Shown here: positions 8,389 to 15,540 of the stretch, in pieces
Position numbering within the stretch: position 1 is the first letter of the stretch
Layout of the letters: each line of letters begins with the position of its first letter
NCBI GenBank assembly: GCA_964542855.1
Contig: CAZIWJ010000041.1
Location: forward strand, 1-19,366
Length of the DNA stretch: 19,366 nt
Origin: CAZIWJ01 sp964542855
GTDB lineage: Bacteria > Bacteroidota > Bacteroidia > Cytophagales > Cyclobacteriaceae
Direction of reading: 5' to 3'
Translations under genes and position numbers: made by a program
The notes under the pieces: generated by a model
What the model saw: the letters and a program-made list of their open reading frames with translations, nothing else
Databases searched by the model: none
What the model was told of the DNA's origin: nothing

Positions 8389-9501
8389 TTAGGTTTTCAT
8401 TTCAACCGGTTTGGTTTGCGCCATGTCAGCGTTCCTGATGGCTACCTGGCGGGCAAACTCCTGGGCCAGGTTATGAAATGCATCGTACTGCACCTGGTCG
8501 CTCTCTTGTTTGATTTCTTTCATCACTGCCGGGAAGCCCGAATCGCCGCTTTCGCGAATGGATTGAACCAGCGGAATTTCCGCCAGGTAAGGTACGGAAA
8601 ATTGTTGAGCCAGGTCTTTTCCACCACCTTCACCAAAAATATAATACCGATTATCGGGCAGTTCAGCCGGGGTGAAGTAGGCCATATTCTCCACTACACC
8701 CAGAACAGGCACATTTATTTGTGGCTGCTTGAACATTGCCAGTCCCTTGCGGGCATCGGCCAGGGCCACTTTCTGCGGGGTAGTTACAATGACCGCCCCG
8801 GTTACCGGAACCGACTGAACCAGGGTGAGGTGAATATCACTGGTTCCCGGTGGTAAATCGACCAGCATGTAATCCAGCTCTCCCCACTCGGCATCACTCA
8901 TAAACTGCTGCAGTGCCTTGCTGGCCATCGGTCCGCGCCAAACCACTGCATCGTTAGTAGGCATAAGGAAACCGATGGAAATGAGTTTTACCCCGTACTG
9001 CTCGACAGGTACAATGTAATTTTTTCCATTCACTTCCTTCACTGTGGGCTGCTCTTTTTCGCAGTTGAACATGGTGGGCTGCGAGGGGCCGAAAATATCG
9101 GCGTCGATTATACCTACTTTCGCTCCCTGCTGGGCCAGGGCTACGGCTAAATTAGCCGTAACGGTAGATTTCCCTACCCCACCTTTACCGGAAGCAATAG
9201 CAATAATATTTTTCACGTTAGGCAACATAGGGGCCTTTTCGCGGGTGGTCGTAACATTTGAGGTCATGTTGATGGTAACTTCAGCCTCTTTACTTACCTG
9301 CTCTGCAATTGCGTTTTCACAATTTTTCTTAATCAGTTCTTTCAGCGGGCAGGCGGGAGTGGTAAGGACCACCGAGAAGGCAATTTTGTTTCCATCTACG
9401 GTTAACCCCTGTATCATATTCAGGCTTACCAGGTCTTGTTTCAGATCAGGATCTTCAACGGTTCCCAGGGCCTTTAAAACGTTTTCTTCATTAATTTTCA
9501 T
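8389..9501 (-). CDS. mrp: Mrp/ApbC family P-loop ATPase, Fe-S cluster carrier
   Basis: A 370-residue protein with an N-terminal MIP18/DUF59 domain (about 1-80, with TTPACPLKELI at 47-57). The Mrp/NBP35 ATPase domain follows, with the deviant Walker A GKGGVGKST (105-113), DADIFGPS (133-140) and LVDLPPGTSD (213-222). The family binds 4Fe-4S clusters and transfers them to apoproteins in an ATP-dependent way. After ENMAYF (271-276), where ApbC and Nbp35 carry the cluster-binding CxxC, this protein reads TPAELPDNRYYIFG with no cysteine. It is followed 5 nt later by the Nfu gene, which fits shared work in cluster delivery. The 154-bp region to dnaG is divergent. Family identity is very firm; whether it binds a cluster in the usual way is open. 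Confidence 0.94.
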   Translation of the reverse strand: MKINEENVLKALGTVEDPDLKQDLVSLNMIQGLTVDGNKIAFSVVLTTPACPLKELIKKNCENAIAEQVSKEAEVTINMTSNVTTTREKAPMLPNVKNIIAIASGKGGVGKSTVTANLAVALAQQGAKVGIIDADIFGPSQPTMFNCEKEQPTVKEVNGKNYIVPVEQYGVKLISIGFLMPTNDAVVWRGPMASKALQQFMSDAEWGELDYMLVDLPPGTSDIHLTLVQSVPVTGAVIVTTPQKVALADARKGLAMFKQPQINVPVLGVVENMAYFTPAELPDNRYYIFGEGGGKDLAQQFSVPYLAEIPLVQSIRESGDSGFPAVMKEIKQESDQVQYDAFHNLAQEFARQVAIRNADMAQTKPVEMKT

Positions 9502-9517
9502 AACAATAAATTCTGTT

Positions 9518-9548
9518 CTTGCAATGGCTATCGGTTCGCGTACCTTTG
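9518..9548 (+). promoter_or_regulatory. dnaG: Predicted dnaG promoter
   Basis: TACCTTTG at 9541-9548 is a perfect match to the Bacteroidota -7 element TAnnTTTG. CTTG at 9518-9521, 19 nt upstream, is one base off the -33 element TTTG. Transcription would start near 9553-9556, leaving a leader of about 100 nt before dnaG. Spacing, orientation and position between divergent genes all fit. Confidence 0.55.
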
Positions 9549-9550
9549 CA

Positions 9551-9568
9551 TGGTAACTCTAGTTACCA
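9551..9568. repeat. 18-bp palindrome over the predicted dnaG transcription start (candidate operator)
   Basis: TGGTAACT-CT-AGTTACCA has perfect 8-bp arms around a 2-bp centre. It begins 2 bp after the predicted -7 element of dnaG, so a protein bound there would cover the transcription start. The centre is too short for an RNA hairpin of normal loop size, which favours a DNA-binding dimer site. The regulator is not identifiable from the window. Confidence 0.5.
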
Positions 9569-9655
9569 AATTATAACACTTTTCCTTTCCACTAAGTTAC
9601 AAATGTTTATTTTTCAAGTAAAAAGGGGACGTCTGATAATATTTTCCTTGCTACC

Positions 9656-11596
9656 ATGATTCCACGCGACACTATCGACGAAATTAAAAGCCGCACCGAT
9701 ATTTTTGAAATCATCGGCGACTTTGTGCAGTTGAAAAAGTCGGGCTCCAGCTACCGCGGACTAAGTCCGTTTAACAACGAGCGGACACCTTCGTTTTACG
9801 TGGTGCCACACAAAAACTTCTTCAAGGATTTCAGCTCCGGCAAGTCGGGCGATGCCATTACCTTCCTCATGGAGCACGAGGGAATGAATTACGTGGAAGC
9901 CCTTAAATTCCTGGCCCAGCGATATAACATAACCATCGAGGAAAAGGAAGCCACGCCCGAAATGGAGGAGGAGCAGAGCGAAAGAGAAAGCATCCTCATT
10001 GCCATGCGTTTTGCCAACGACACCTTCCAGCAGAATTTACGGGAGCACGAAGAAGGGAAATCGCTGGGGCTTTCCTACCTGAAAGAACGGAAGCTGACCC
10101 CCGAAGTAACTGACGCTTTCCAGCTGGGCTACAGCCTGAACCAGTGGCAGGGGTTTTACGAAACAGCCCAAAAAGCGGGATATCAACCAGAAATCCTGGA
10201 GAAAGCCGGCCTTATTGTACAACAGGAACAGGGGAATAAGGTGTATGACCGTTTTCGCGGACGGGTTATGTTTCCCATTCACGATTTAAGTGGGCGGCCC
10301 ATTGCTTTCGGAGCCCGCCTGCTGGGAAAAGACAAAAAGCAGGCTAAATACCTTAATTCGCCGGAAACTCCTGTTTATCATAAAAGCGACGTACTTTATG
10401 GTATTTACCAGGCTAAACAGGCCATCCGAAACGAGGCCAACTGTTATTTAGTAGAGGGCTACACCGATGTAATTTCCCTGCACCAGTTCGGGGTAAAAAA
10501 TGTGGTAGCTTCTTCCGGTACGGCCCTTACCGAAGCACAAATTCGTTTGCTAAAGCGCTTTACCAGTACCGTAAGTGTTATTTTCGATGGCGACTCTGCC
10601 GGCTTGCAGGCTGCATTCCGGGGAATTGATATGCTGCTGGAAAATAACCTCGACGTGAAAGCTGTTGCCCTTTCGGAAGGGGAAGACCCCGATAACCTGG
10701 CCCACCGTCTGCGGTTCGATACCGCCGAACATCTGGAACAGGAGACGGTGGATTTTATGGAGTTTAAAATAAAGGTGCTGGCCGATGAAGCTTCCGGCGA
10801 CCCTGCGCGGCAAACGGCCATGGTGCACGAAATTGTAAGCAGCATTAGTAAAATTCCCGATGCCATTAAGCGTAGTGTGTACACAAAAGCCTGTAGCCGC
10901 CAGCTAAACATTGCTGAAGATGTACTCATTGCCGAGCAAAACCGGTTAATTATCGGGGAGGCCCGGAAAAATAACCGGCAGCAAAGCCAGGATAAGGTGT
11001 CGGACGAAGATTCGCTGCATACCACCGTTGAGGATATTCTCGAGGAAGAAAAGGAAGCAGATTCAGCTGTTCATTCGGTTTTGTCGCTGCAGGAACAGGA
11101 AAGCATACGAATATTGCTGAACTACGGAAATTTACAACTCGACGACCAGTCGTACCTGTGCGAGTACATCCTGGAAGAAATAGCAGAAATTGATTTTCAG
11201 ACCCCCATATACGCTAAAATACTGCAGCTCTACCGCGGTAACCTGGAACGGGGGGTAGTTACTACGGCCGGCGACCTGAAAAAATCTGGCGACGAGCCGG
11301 TTCAGCAGGCCGTTATAAATATGGAAGCCCGGGAAGAACGATACCAGATCAGCGAAAGCTGGATGAGCAAATATAAAATATACGTTCCCAACGAAACCGA
11401 TGCCCTCGATAGCACTGTGTTCAAGCATGTGCTTCGCCTGAAGTACCGGGTTACTGAACAGTTGATGAACCAGTTAGCTGAAGACCTGAAAAACAAACCG
11501 TCGGAAGAAGACCAGCTTACCCTGATGAGGGGCCACATGGAATTGAACAAAGTAAAGCAGGAACTGGCCAAACAACTAGGCATTGTAATTGGGTGA
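9656..11596 (+). CDS. dnaG: DNA primase DnaG, with degenerate zinc site
   Basis: A 646-residue replicative primase that lays down RNA primers at the fork with the DnaB helicase. The N-terminal CHC2-type domain (about 1-95) keeps the scaffold SPFNNERTPSF (37-47) and SGKSGDAITFLMEHEG. All four zinc ligands are replaced: Ser37, Asn40, Asp58 and Ser61 stand where Cys, His, Cys and Cys are found in other DnaG proteins. The catalytic core is intact, with VYDRFRGRVMFPIHD (196-210), the TOPRIM EGYTD (267-271) and DGDSAG (311-316), and GEDPDNLA. The C-terminal 150-180 residues fit the helicase-interacting region. It is monocistronic, divergent from mrp, with its own predicted promoter. The ATG at 9656 fits the conserved IPRDTIDEIKSRTDI start. 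Related Bacteroidota primases, from memory, show similar losses. Confidence 0.96.
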   Translation: MIPRDTIDEIKSRTDIFEIIGDFVQLKKSGSSYRGLSPFNNERTPSFYVVPHKNFFKDFSSGKSGDAITFLMEHEGMNYVEALKFLAQRYNITIEEKEATPEMEEEQSERESILIAMRFANDTFQQNLREHEEGKSLGLSYLKERKLTPEVTDAFQLGYSLNQWQGFYETAQKAGYQPEILEKAGLIVQQEQGNKVYDRFRGRVMFPIHDLSGRPIAFGARLLGKDKKQAKYLNSPETPVYHKSDVLYGIYQAKQAIRNEANCYLVEGYTDVISLHQFGVKNVVASSGTALTEAQIRLLKRFTSTVSVIFDGDSAGLQAAFRGIDMLLENNLDVKAVALSEGEDPDNLAHRLRFDTAEHLEQETVDFMEFKIKVLADEASGDPARQTAMVHEIVSSISKIPDAIKRSVYTKACSRQLNIAEDVLIAEQNRLIIGEARKNNRQQSQDKVSDEDSLHTTVEDILEEEKEADSAVHSVLSLQEQESIRILLNYGNLQLDDQSYLCEYILEEIAEIDFQTPIYAKILQLYRGNLERGVVTTAGDLKKSGDEPVQQAVINMEAREERYQISESWMSKYKIYVPNETDALDSTVFKHVLRLKYRVTEQLMNQLAEDLKNKPSEEDQLTLMRGHMELNKVKQELAKQLGIVIG

Positions 11597-11711
11597 CACC
11601 GCTATTTCTTAATTTTGGCCGATTCACTACAAATCATTTGATTCTATGAAATATTGCCCTGAAGAGCATTTTTTCGTTTTAGCGCCTTTAAATTAACATG
11701 CTTTGTAGAAT

Positions 11712-11754
11712 AAATCCTGTAAAAAATCCTGTAATACTGTTTTTTTACCTGTAA
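11712..11754. repeat. Three CCTGTAA repeats upstream of the hybrid kinase
   Basis: AAATCCTGTAA occurs at 11712-11722 and again at 11724-11734, exactly 12 bp apart. A shorter CCTGTAA follows at 11748-11754, 20 bp further on. All are in the same direction, about 120-160 bp before the kinase start codon. They may be binding sites for a regulator or a chance short tandem duplication. The rest of the 275-bp gap between dnaG and the kinase (11597-11871) shows no convincing terminator or promoter. Confidence 0.35.
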
Positions 11755-11871
11755 ACTTACTTGCACCGATTTCCGGTCGATATTGCGTTGAACCAGAGCG
11801 ATAATAGTTGAATATTGGATGCTCTTTAACTCGTCAACGAAACCCCTGATTTACTTAACTGAGTGTAGTTC

Positions 11872-13845
11872 ATGTCGCCTAACGCCTATATTTATGCCGG
11901 TAATTTCATTTTCACCCTTGCTATTTTCGGGTTATTTTTTCTCTACTTTCTGAAAAAAAGAAAGAACGAGCACACGTTTACCCCGCTTTTCTTACTCATT
12001 ACATTTTTAGAGGCTATTTCAAGTTTAAGCGTATTACTGGCTGTTCCTGTGGAATTTATACTGGTGCTTCGTGCCGTGAGCCTGGCACTGGTTACTTTCC
12101 TGTACTGGCAGCGGCAGCGACTTATCAACTGGCCCGTTCAGGCGCAGGTAGATAAAATGGAACAACAACTCGAGTTACACATCGATGCCCGCTACCAGGC
12201 CGAACAGGAATTACGCATTCATAAAAGAAACCTTTATTCCCTGGTACAACTACGGACCCAGCAATTAAACAAGGAAATTAATGAACGTAAAAGGGTTGAG
12301 GAAGAGTTGAAAGAAGCTTACGTCCGGGTAGAACAAATAGCAAACCTGAAACAGGAATTTTTCTCTACCATCAGCCACGAATTAAGAACGCCTATTAATG
12401 CCGTAATCGGGATTACCGAACTGATGAAAAATAACCCGGGCCAACAGCAGGAAGAGTACCTGGAAACTTTATCCTTTTCTTCTCGCAGCCTGCTGATGCT
12501 GATAAACGATATTCTCGACCTGGCAAAACTGGAATCGGGCAAGTTCCAGTTCGAGCAAATTACCTTCGATACCCGCAAGGTGATTAACCAGGTTATTTCT
12601 TCTTTTCAGTTTAAAGTGGAAGAACAGAACCTCAGGCTGAATTACTTCATCGACCCGACCCTGCCCGATTACCTGGTTGGCGACCCCAACCGACTAACCC
12701 AAATCCTGAATAACCTGTTGAGTAATGCCATTAAGTTTACCGGCGAAGGATTCGTTTACCTCCAGGTAGTGGCTAGTGAAACGAAAGAAAACCAGGCTTC
12801 TGTACGGTTTGTGGTAGAAGATACCGGAACGGGAATTGACCGGGATAAAGTAGACCAGGTTTTCGAAACTTATACCCAGGCCGATGCTAAAACCAGCAGG
12901 AACTTTGGCGGCACCGGGCTGGGTTTATCGATTTGTAAAAACCTGATTGAAGCACAGCGGGGAAGAATTAGCGTAAGCAGCCAGAAAGGACAGGGTACTA
13001 CATTTACGGTAGACATACCGTTTACCTGCCCCGAACCCGATTCGGTTAAGGCAACCCCTTCGGTGAAGAAGGAAAGCTTCTCGCTGAAAGGCTTACATTT
13101 CTTATTAGTAGAAGATGATGATGCCAACCGGATTGTAGCCTCCAATATGTTGCAACAGCTCGATGCCAGTTTCCTGGTAGCCGAGAACGGTCGTAGAGCT
13201 ATAGAGTTAATACAGGCCAATAGCTTCGATGTTGTGCTGATGGATTTAAACATGCCGGTAATGAACGGCATGGAAGCCCTGAACATCATTCGTAATTCCA
13301 GGAAGCATTATAATTTACCTGTTATTGCTACTACCGCCGATAATTTATCGCACAACCGGAAGGAGTTACTTGCTAACGGGTTTAACGAAATAGTAATTAA
13401 GCCCTACAACTCGGGCCAGCTTTACCAAACTGTACTTAAGTGCCTGAAGAAGAATGAACCGGTTCCTGCCGGGCACGAAGAGGATTTGTCAGGGCCTTAC
13501 CTCAACCACCTACTCGACGCCTACAGTGATGATCACTCCTTCGTGCTCCCCCTGTTAAAATCGATGCGCAAAAGCTTTGAAGAATTACCCCAGCAGCTAA
13601 TAGAAGGGATCGGCAACAAGGATGAACATTACCTTCGGTCGGCTATGCACAAAATCCGTTCATCAGTAAACATGGTGAGCAATGATGAGCTAAACAACCT
13701 GCTCGATAGCCTGCATGAACTGGTGCTGGAGCACAAATTTCACCGGCACAATCTCATTGGCCCGCTGTTACACCAGATATCCCATGAGTGCGAAATTGTA
13801 ATTGAAAAAATTGAAGGCTACGAGAACAAAATAGCACAGGATTAA
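11872..13845 (+). CDS. Membrane hybrid histidine kinase (HisKA-HATPase-REC-Hpt)
   Basis: A 657-residue phosphorelay sensor. Three hydrophobic segments (about 7-27, 37-58 and 60-79) anchor it in the inner membrane with almost no extracytoplasmic domain. A coiled coil (about 92-160) leads to the HisKA domain with phospho-acceptor His169 in ISHELRTP. The ATPase domain has Asn285 in NNLLSNAIKF, DTGTGI (317-322) and GGTGLGLSI (346-354). A receiver domain (about 407-526) has acidic Asp415-Asp417, phospho-acceptor Asp458 in LMDLNMPVMNG and Lys510. The last 115 residues resemble an Hpt domain, with probable His593 in AMHKIRSSVNM. No PAS, GAF or periplasmic ligand domain is seen, and no output regulator lies nearby. 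An in-frame TAG two codons before the ATG fixes the start. The lipoprotein gene 22 nt downstream is probably co-transcribed. The signal is unknown. Confidence 0.92.
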   Translation: MSPNAYIYAGNFIFTLAIFGLFFLYFLKKRKNEHTFTPLFLLITFLEAISSLSVLLAVPVEFILVLRAVSLALVTFLYWQRQRLINWPVQAQVDKMEQQLELHIDARYQAEQELRIHKRNLYSLVQLRTQQLNKEINERKRVEEELKEAYVRVEQIANLKQEFFSTISHELRTPINAVIGITELMKNNPGQQQEEYLETLSFSSRSLLMLINDILDLAKLESGKFQFEQITFDTRKVINQVISSFQFKVEEQNLRLNYFIDPTLPDYLVGDPNRLTQILNNLLSNAIKFTGEGFVYLQVVASETKENQASVRFVVEDTGTGIDRDKVDQVFETYTQADAKTSRNFGGTGLGLSICKNLIEAQRGRISVSSQKGQGTTFTVDIPFTCPEPDSVKATPSVKKESFSLKGLHFLLVEDDDANRIVASNMLQQLDASFLVAENGRRAIELIQANSFDVVLMDLNMPVMNGMEALNIIRNSRKHYNLPVIATTADNLSHNRKELLANGFNEIVIKPYNSGQLYQTVLKCLKKNEPVPAGHEEDLSGPYLNHLLDAYSDDHSFVLPLLKSMRKSFEELPQQLIEGIGNKDEHYLRSAMHKIRSSVNMVSNDELNNLLDSLHELVLEHKFHRHNLIGPLLHQISHECEIVIEKIEGYENKIAQD

Positions 13846-13867
13846 TTGTATTGGCAAAACTCTTGCT

Positions 13868-14659
13868 ATGATACGTATCCTCATCCTCTTTTTTATGGTT
13901 TCACTTGCTGCCTGCCAGCAAAACCAAACCAGCACCAGTACACAAGCTCCGGCCGAACAACCAACTCCATACGAGTCGGCAAATTCTCCTGCCCCCGGTT
14001 TTAACGAAGCGGCTTCCGACCAGGAGGCAATCGCTATTGCCGATCGGGTGATGGAATCGCTGGGCGGAAGAAAAGCCTGGGATACTACCCGCTACATTGA
14101 ATGGAACTTCTTCGGTTTCCGCAACTTACACTGGGATAAAGAACAGAACATGGTGCGCGTGGAAGAGCCCCGTAAGAACACAGAGGTCATTTTAAACCTT
14201 AACACCCGCGAAGGAGAAGCCCGGGTAAATGGCACCCGGATCACGCAACCGGACTCGCTGGCAAAGCTGATCGATTATGGCTACAAAGCCTGGGTGAACG
14301 ACAGCTACTGGCTGGTGATGCCGTTTAAATTAAAAGACAGTGGGGTTACCCTGCAATACCTTGGACAGGACACAGCCGTGGCCAACGCTCCCCGGGAAGT
14401 TTTAAAATTAACTTTTTCCGATGTAGGGGTTACTCCGCAGAACAAGTACCACGTGTACGTAAACCCGGAAACCAATATGATTTCACACTGGGCCTATTAC
14501 CGGGAAGCCAACCAGGAAAAACCAGCATTTGTTATGCCATGGAACAATTACCAGCAGTATGGCAGCATTATGCTTTCCGGCGACAGGGGAGAAAGAAAAT
14601 TGTCAGGTATAAAAGTGATGAATCAGCCTCCAGAGGGAATATTTTCCTTTAATGGATAG
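13868..14659 (+). CDS. Putative lipoprotein of unknown function
   Basis: A 263-residue protein with a lipoprotein signal, MIRILILFFMVSLAAC, in which Cys16 would be lipidated; Gln17 follows. A low-complexity linker rich in Ser, Thr, Pro and Gln (17-50) precedes a folded domain. Its notable stretches are MESLGGRKAWDTTRYIEWNF (62-81), NDSYWLVMPFKLKDSGVTL and VTPQNKYHVYVNPETNMISHWAYY. The alternating beta pattern and the GG-K-AWD opening recall LolA/LolB-like or DUF6503-type Bacteroidota lipoproteins, but this is from memory and no function follows. It starts 22 nt after the hybrid kinase and probably shares its transcript, so it could be an envelope partner of that sensor. Its last 11 nt overlap the convergent Nudix gene. 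Confidence 0.8.
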   Translation: MIRILILFFMVSLAACQQNQTSTSTQAPAEQPTPYESANSPAPGFNEAASDQEAIAIADRVMESLGGRKAWDTTRYIEWNFFGFRNLHWDKEQNMVRVEEPRKNTEVILNLNTREGEARVNGTRITQPDSLAKLIDYGYKAWVNDSYWLVMPFKLKDSGVTLQYLGQDTAVANAPREVLKLTFSDVGVTPQNKYHVYVNPETNMISHWAYYREANQEKPAFVMPWNNYQQYGSIMLSGDRGERKLSGIKVMNQPPEGIFSFNG

Positions 14660-15185
14660 CCGGCTGATGACTGCCCAGGTGTACCCCGGTGTAATCTTTT
14701 TCGGCAATATATTTTTCCAGCGCGAACGTACTGGATGAAAAAGCCATATCGGCCCAGGGAATCTCTTCCGGGCTGAACAAGTCTACCTCCAGGCTTTCGG
14801 GCCCCGAGGCAAATACCGGTTCCTTTAAGTGTGCAAGAAAGTGCAGGTAAACCTGGTTTACGTGAGGAATACTATACACGCAATGTAATTTAACGATGGT
14901 TACTTCTGCCTGGGCTTCTTCCCAGGTTTCGCGCATGGCCCCCTGCTCGGTGGTTTCGCCGTTTTCCATAAATCCTGCCGGCAGGTTCCACAAACCGTAT
15001 CGTGGTGGAATAGCCCGCTTGCATAGTAACACCTTATTTTTGTATACCGGCAGGCAACCTACAATAATCTTAGGGTTTTGATAGTGAATGGTTTTGCAGG
15101 AAGCACACCAGTATCGGGCTACGTTATCACCTTCAGGGATGCTAAAATTTAAATGGTCACTACCGCAATTACTACAAAAGTTCAA
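14649..15185 (-). CDS. Nudix hydrolase with N-terminal zinc ribbon
   Basis: A 178-residue protein. The N-terminal zinc ribbon has Cys4, Cys7, Cys27 and Cys30 followed by IHYQNPKIIVGC, as found ahead of the Nudix domain in NADH-pyrophosphatase-like and COG1051-type proteins. The Nudix box is at 71-93: G71, E77, R85-E86 and E89-E90 fit Gx5Ex7REUxEExGU, except that the late Gly is Gln. The family hydrolyses nucleoside diphosphates linked to another moiety, with Mg2+; an ADP-ribose or NAD(H)-like substrate is possible but not shown. The start is a TTG at 15185: the next Met lies past the zinc ribbon, and a full AGGAGG sits 5 nt upstream of the TTG. The 3' end overlaps the lipoprotein gene by 11 nt. 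Confidence 0.9.
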   Translation of the reverse strand: MNFCSNCGSDHLNFSIPEGDNVARYWCASCKTIHYQNPKIIVGCLPVYKNKVLLCKRAIPPRYGLWNLPAGFMENGETTEQGAMRETWEEAQAEVTIVKLHCVYSIPHVNQVYLHFLAHLKEPVFASGPESLEVDLFSPEEIPWADMAFSSSTFALEKYIAEKDYTGVHLGSHQPAIH

Positions 15186-15190
15186 TATAT

Positions 15191-15196
15191 CCTCCT
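15191..15196 (-). promoter_or_regulatory. Consensus Shine-Dalgarno for the TTG-started Nudix gene
   Basis: On the minus strand AGGAGG (15196-15191) is followed by ATATA and then TTG (15185-15183). It decides the choice of the non-ATG start. It is unusual here because nearly all other genes in the window have AT-rich leaders without such a sequence. Confidence 0.7.
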
Positions 15197-15368
15197 TTTT
15201 ACGCTGCTCTTATAATTACTCGAAATACCCCCTAAAAGTTTACATTTTAACCAAAGAGCAACCCCGTTATCATTCGAGAATGGTTTTATTGTGCGTATAA
15301 TAAAAGGAATTGATGTAATATTACCGGGAATTACGTAAGAGAAGCAATTTCGAAAAAAGTAAATAATT

Positions 15369-15449
15369 TTTATATTCGTATAAATAAAGCGAGCCCCGAA
15401 GGGCTCATTTATAAATAGCAAGGAGAAAAAAATTGCTGTACACTCCTTG
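15369..15449 (-). other. Cluster of three hairpins between dnaK and the Nudix gene
   Basis: Within the 355-bp gap 15186-15540, three inverted repeats follow the dnaK terminator on the minus strand. CAAGGAG/CTCCTTG (15449-15419) has a 17-nt loop containing a T7 run. GAGCCC-TTCG-GGGCTC (15406-15391) reads as a C(UUCG)G tetraloop stem on this strand and is followed by GCTTTATTTAT. TTTATA-CGAA-TATAAA (15384-15369) comes next. The second could be a back-up terminator, or the end of a small RNA. Nothing else recognisable was found in the gap; 15197-15368 is AT-rich and presumably holds the Nudix promoter. Confidence 0.4.
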
Positions 15450-15489
15450 TCGTTGATTTCAGTTATCAATAATAAATTAGAACGATAAT

Positions 15490-15517
15490 AAAAGCCCTGT
15501 GTTACACAGGGCTTTTT
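15490..15517 (-). terminator. dnaK: Rho-independent terminator of dnaK
   Basis: A perfect 12-bp stem, AAAAGCCCTGTG with its complement, closes on a 3-nt TAA/TTA loop. It lies 24 nt after the dnaK stop codon. On the minus strand the 3' arm ends in GGGCTTTT followed by ATTA. The A/T ends of the stem would let it work on both strands, but no plus-strand transcript ends here. Confidence 0.85.
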
Positions 15518-15540
15518 CTATTTTACAACAAGAAAACAGT

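Noticed and set aside
10459..11025. Open frame of 188 codons on the minus strand inside dnaG
   Set aside because: It lies opposite the TOPRIM domain of an unmistakable primase, has Ser/Arg-rich composition typical of antisense frames, and no recognisable domain.
15182..15469. 95-codon minus-strand frame in the dnaK-Nudix gap
   Set aside because: It runs through the hairpin cluster and the Nudix ribosome-binding site, has no leader of its own and no recognisable protein signature. Its composition looks like translated AT-rich spacer.
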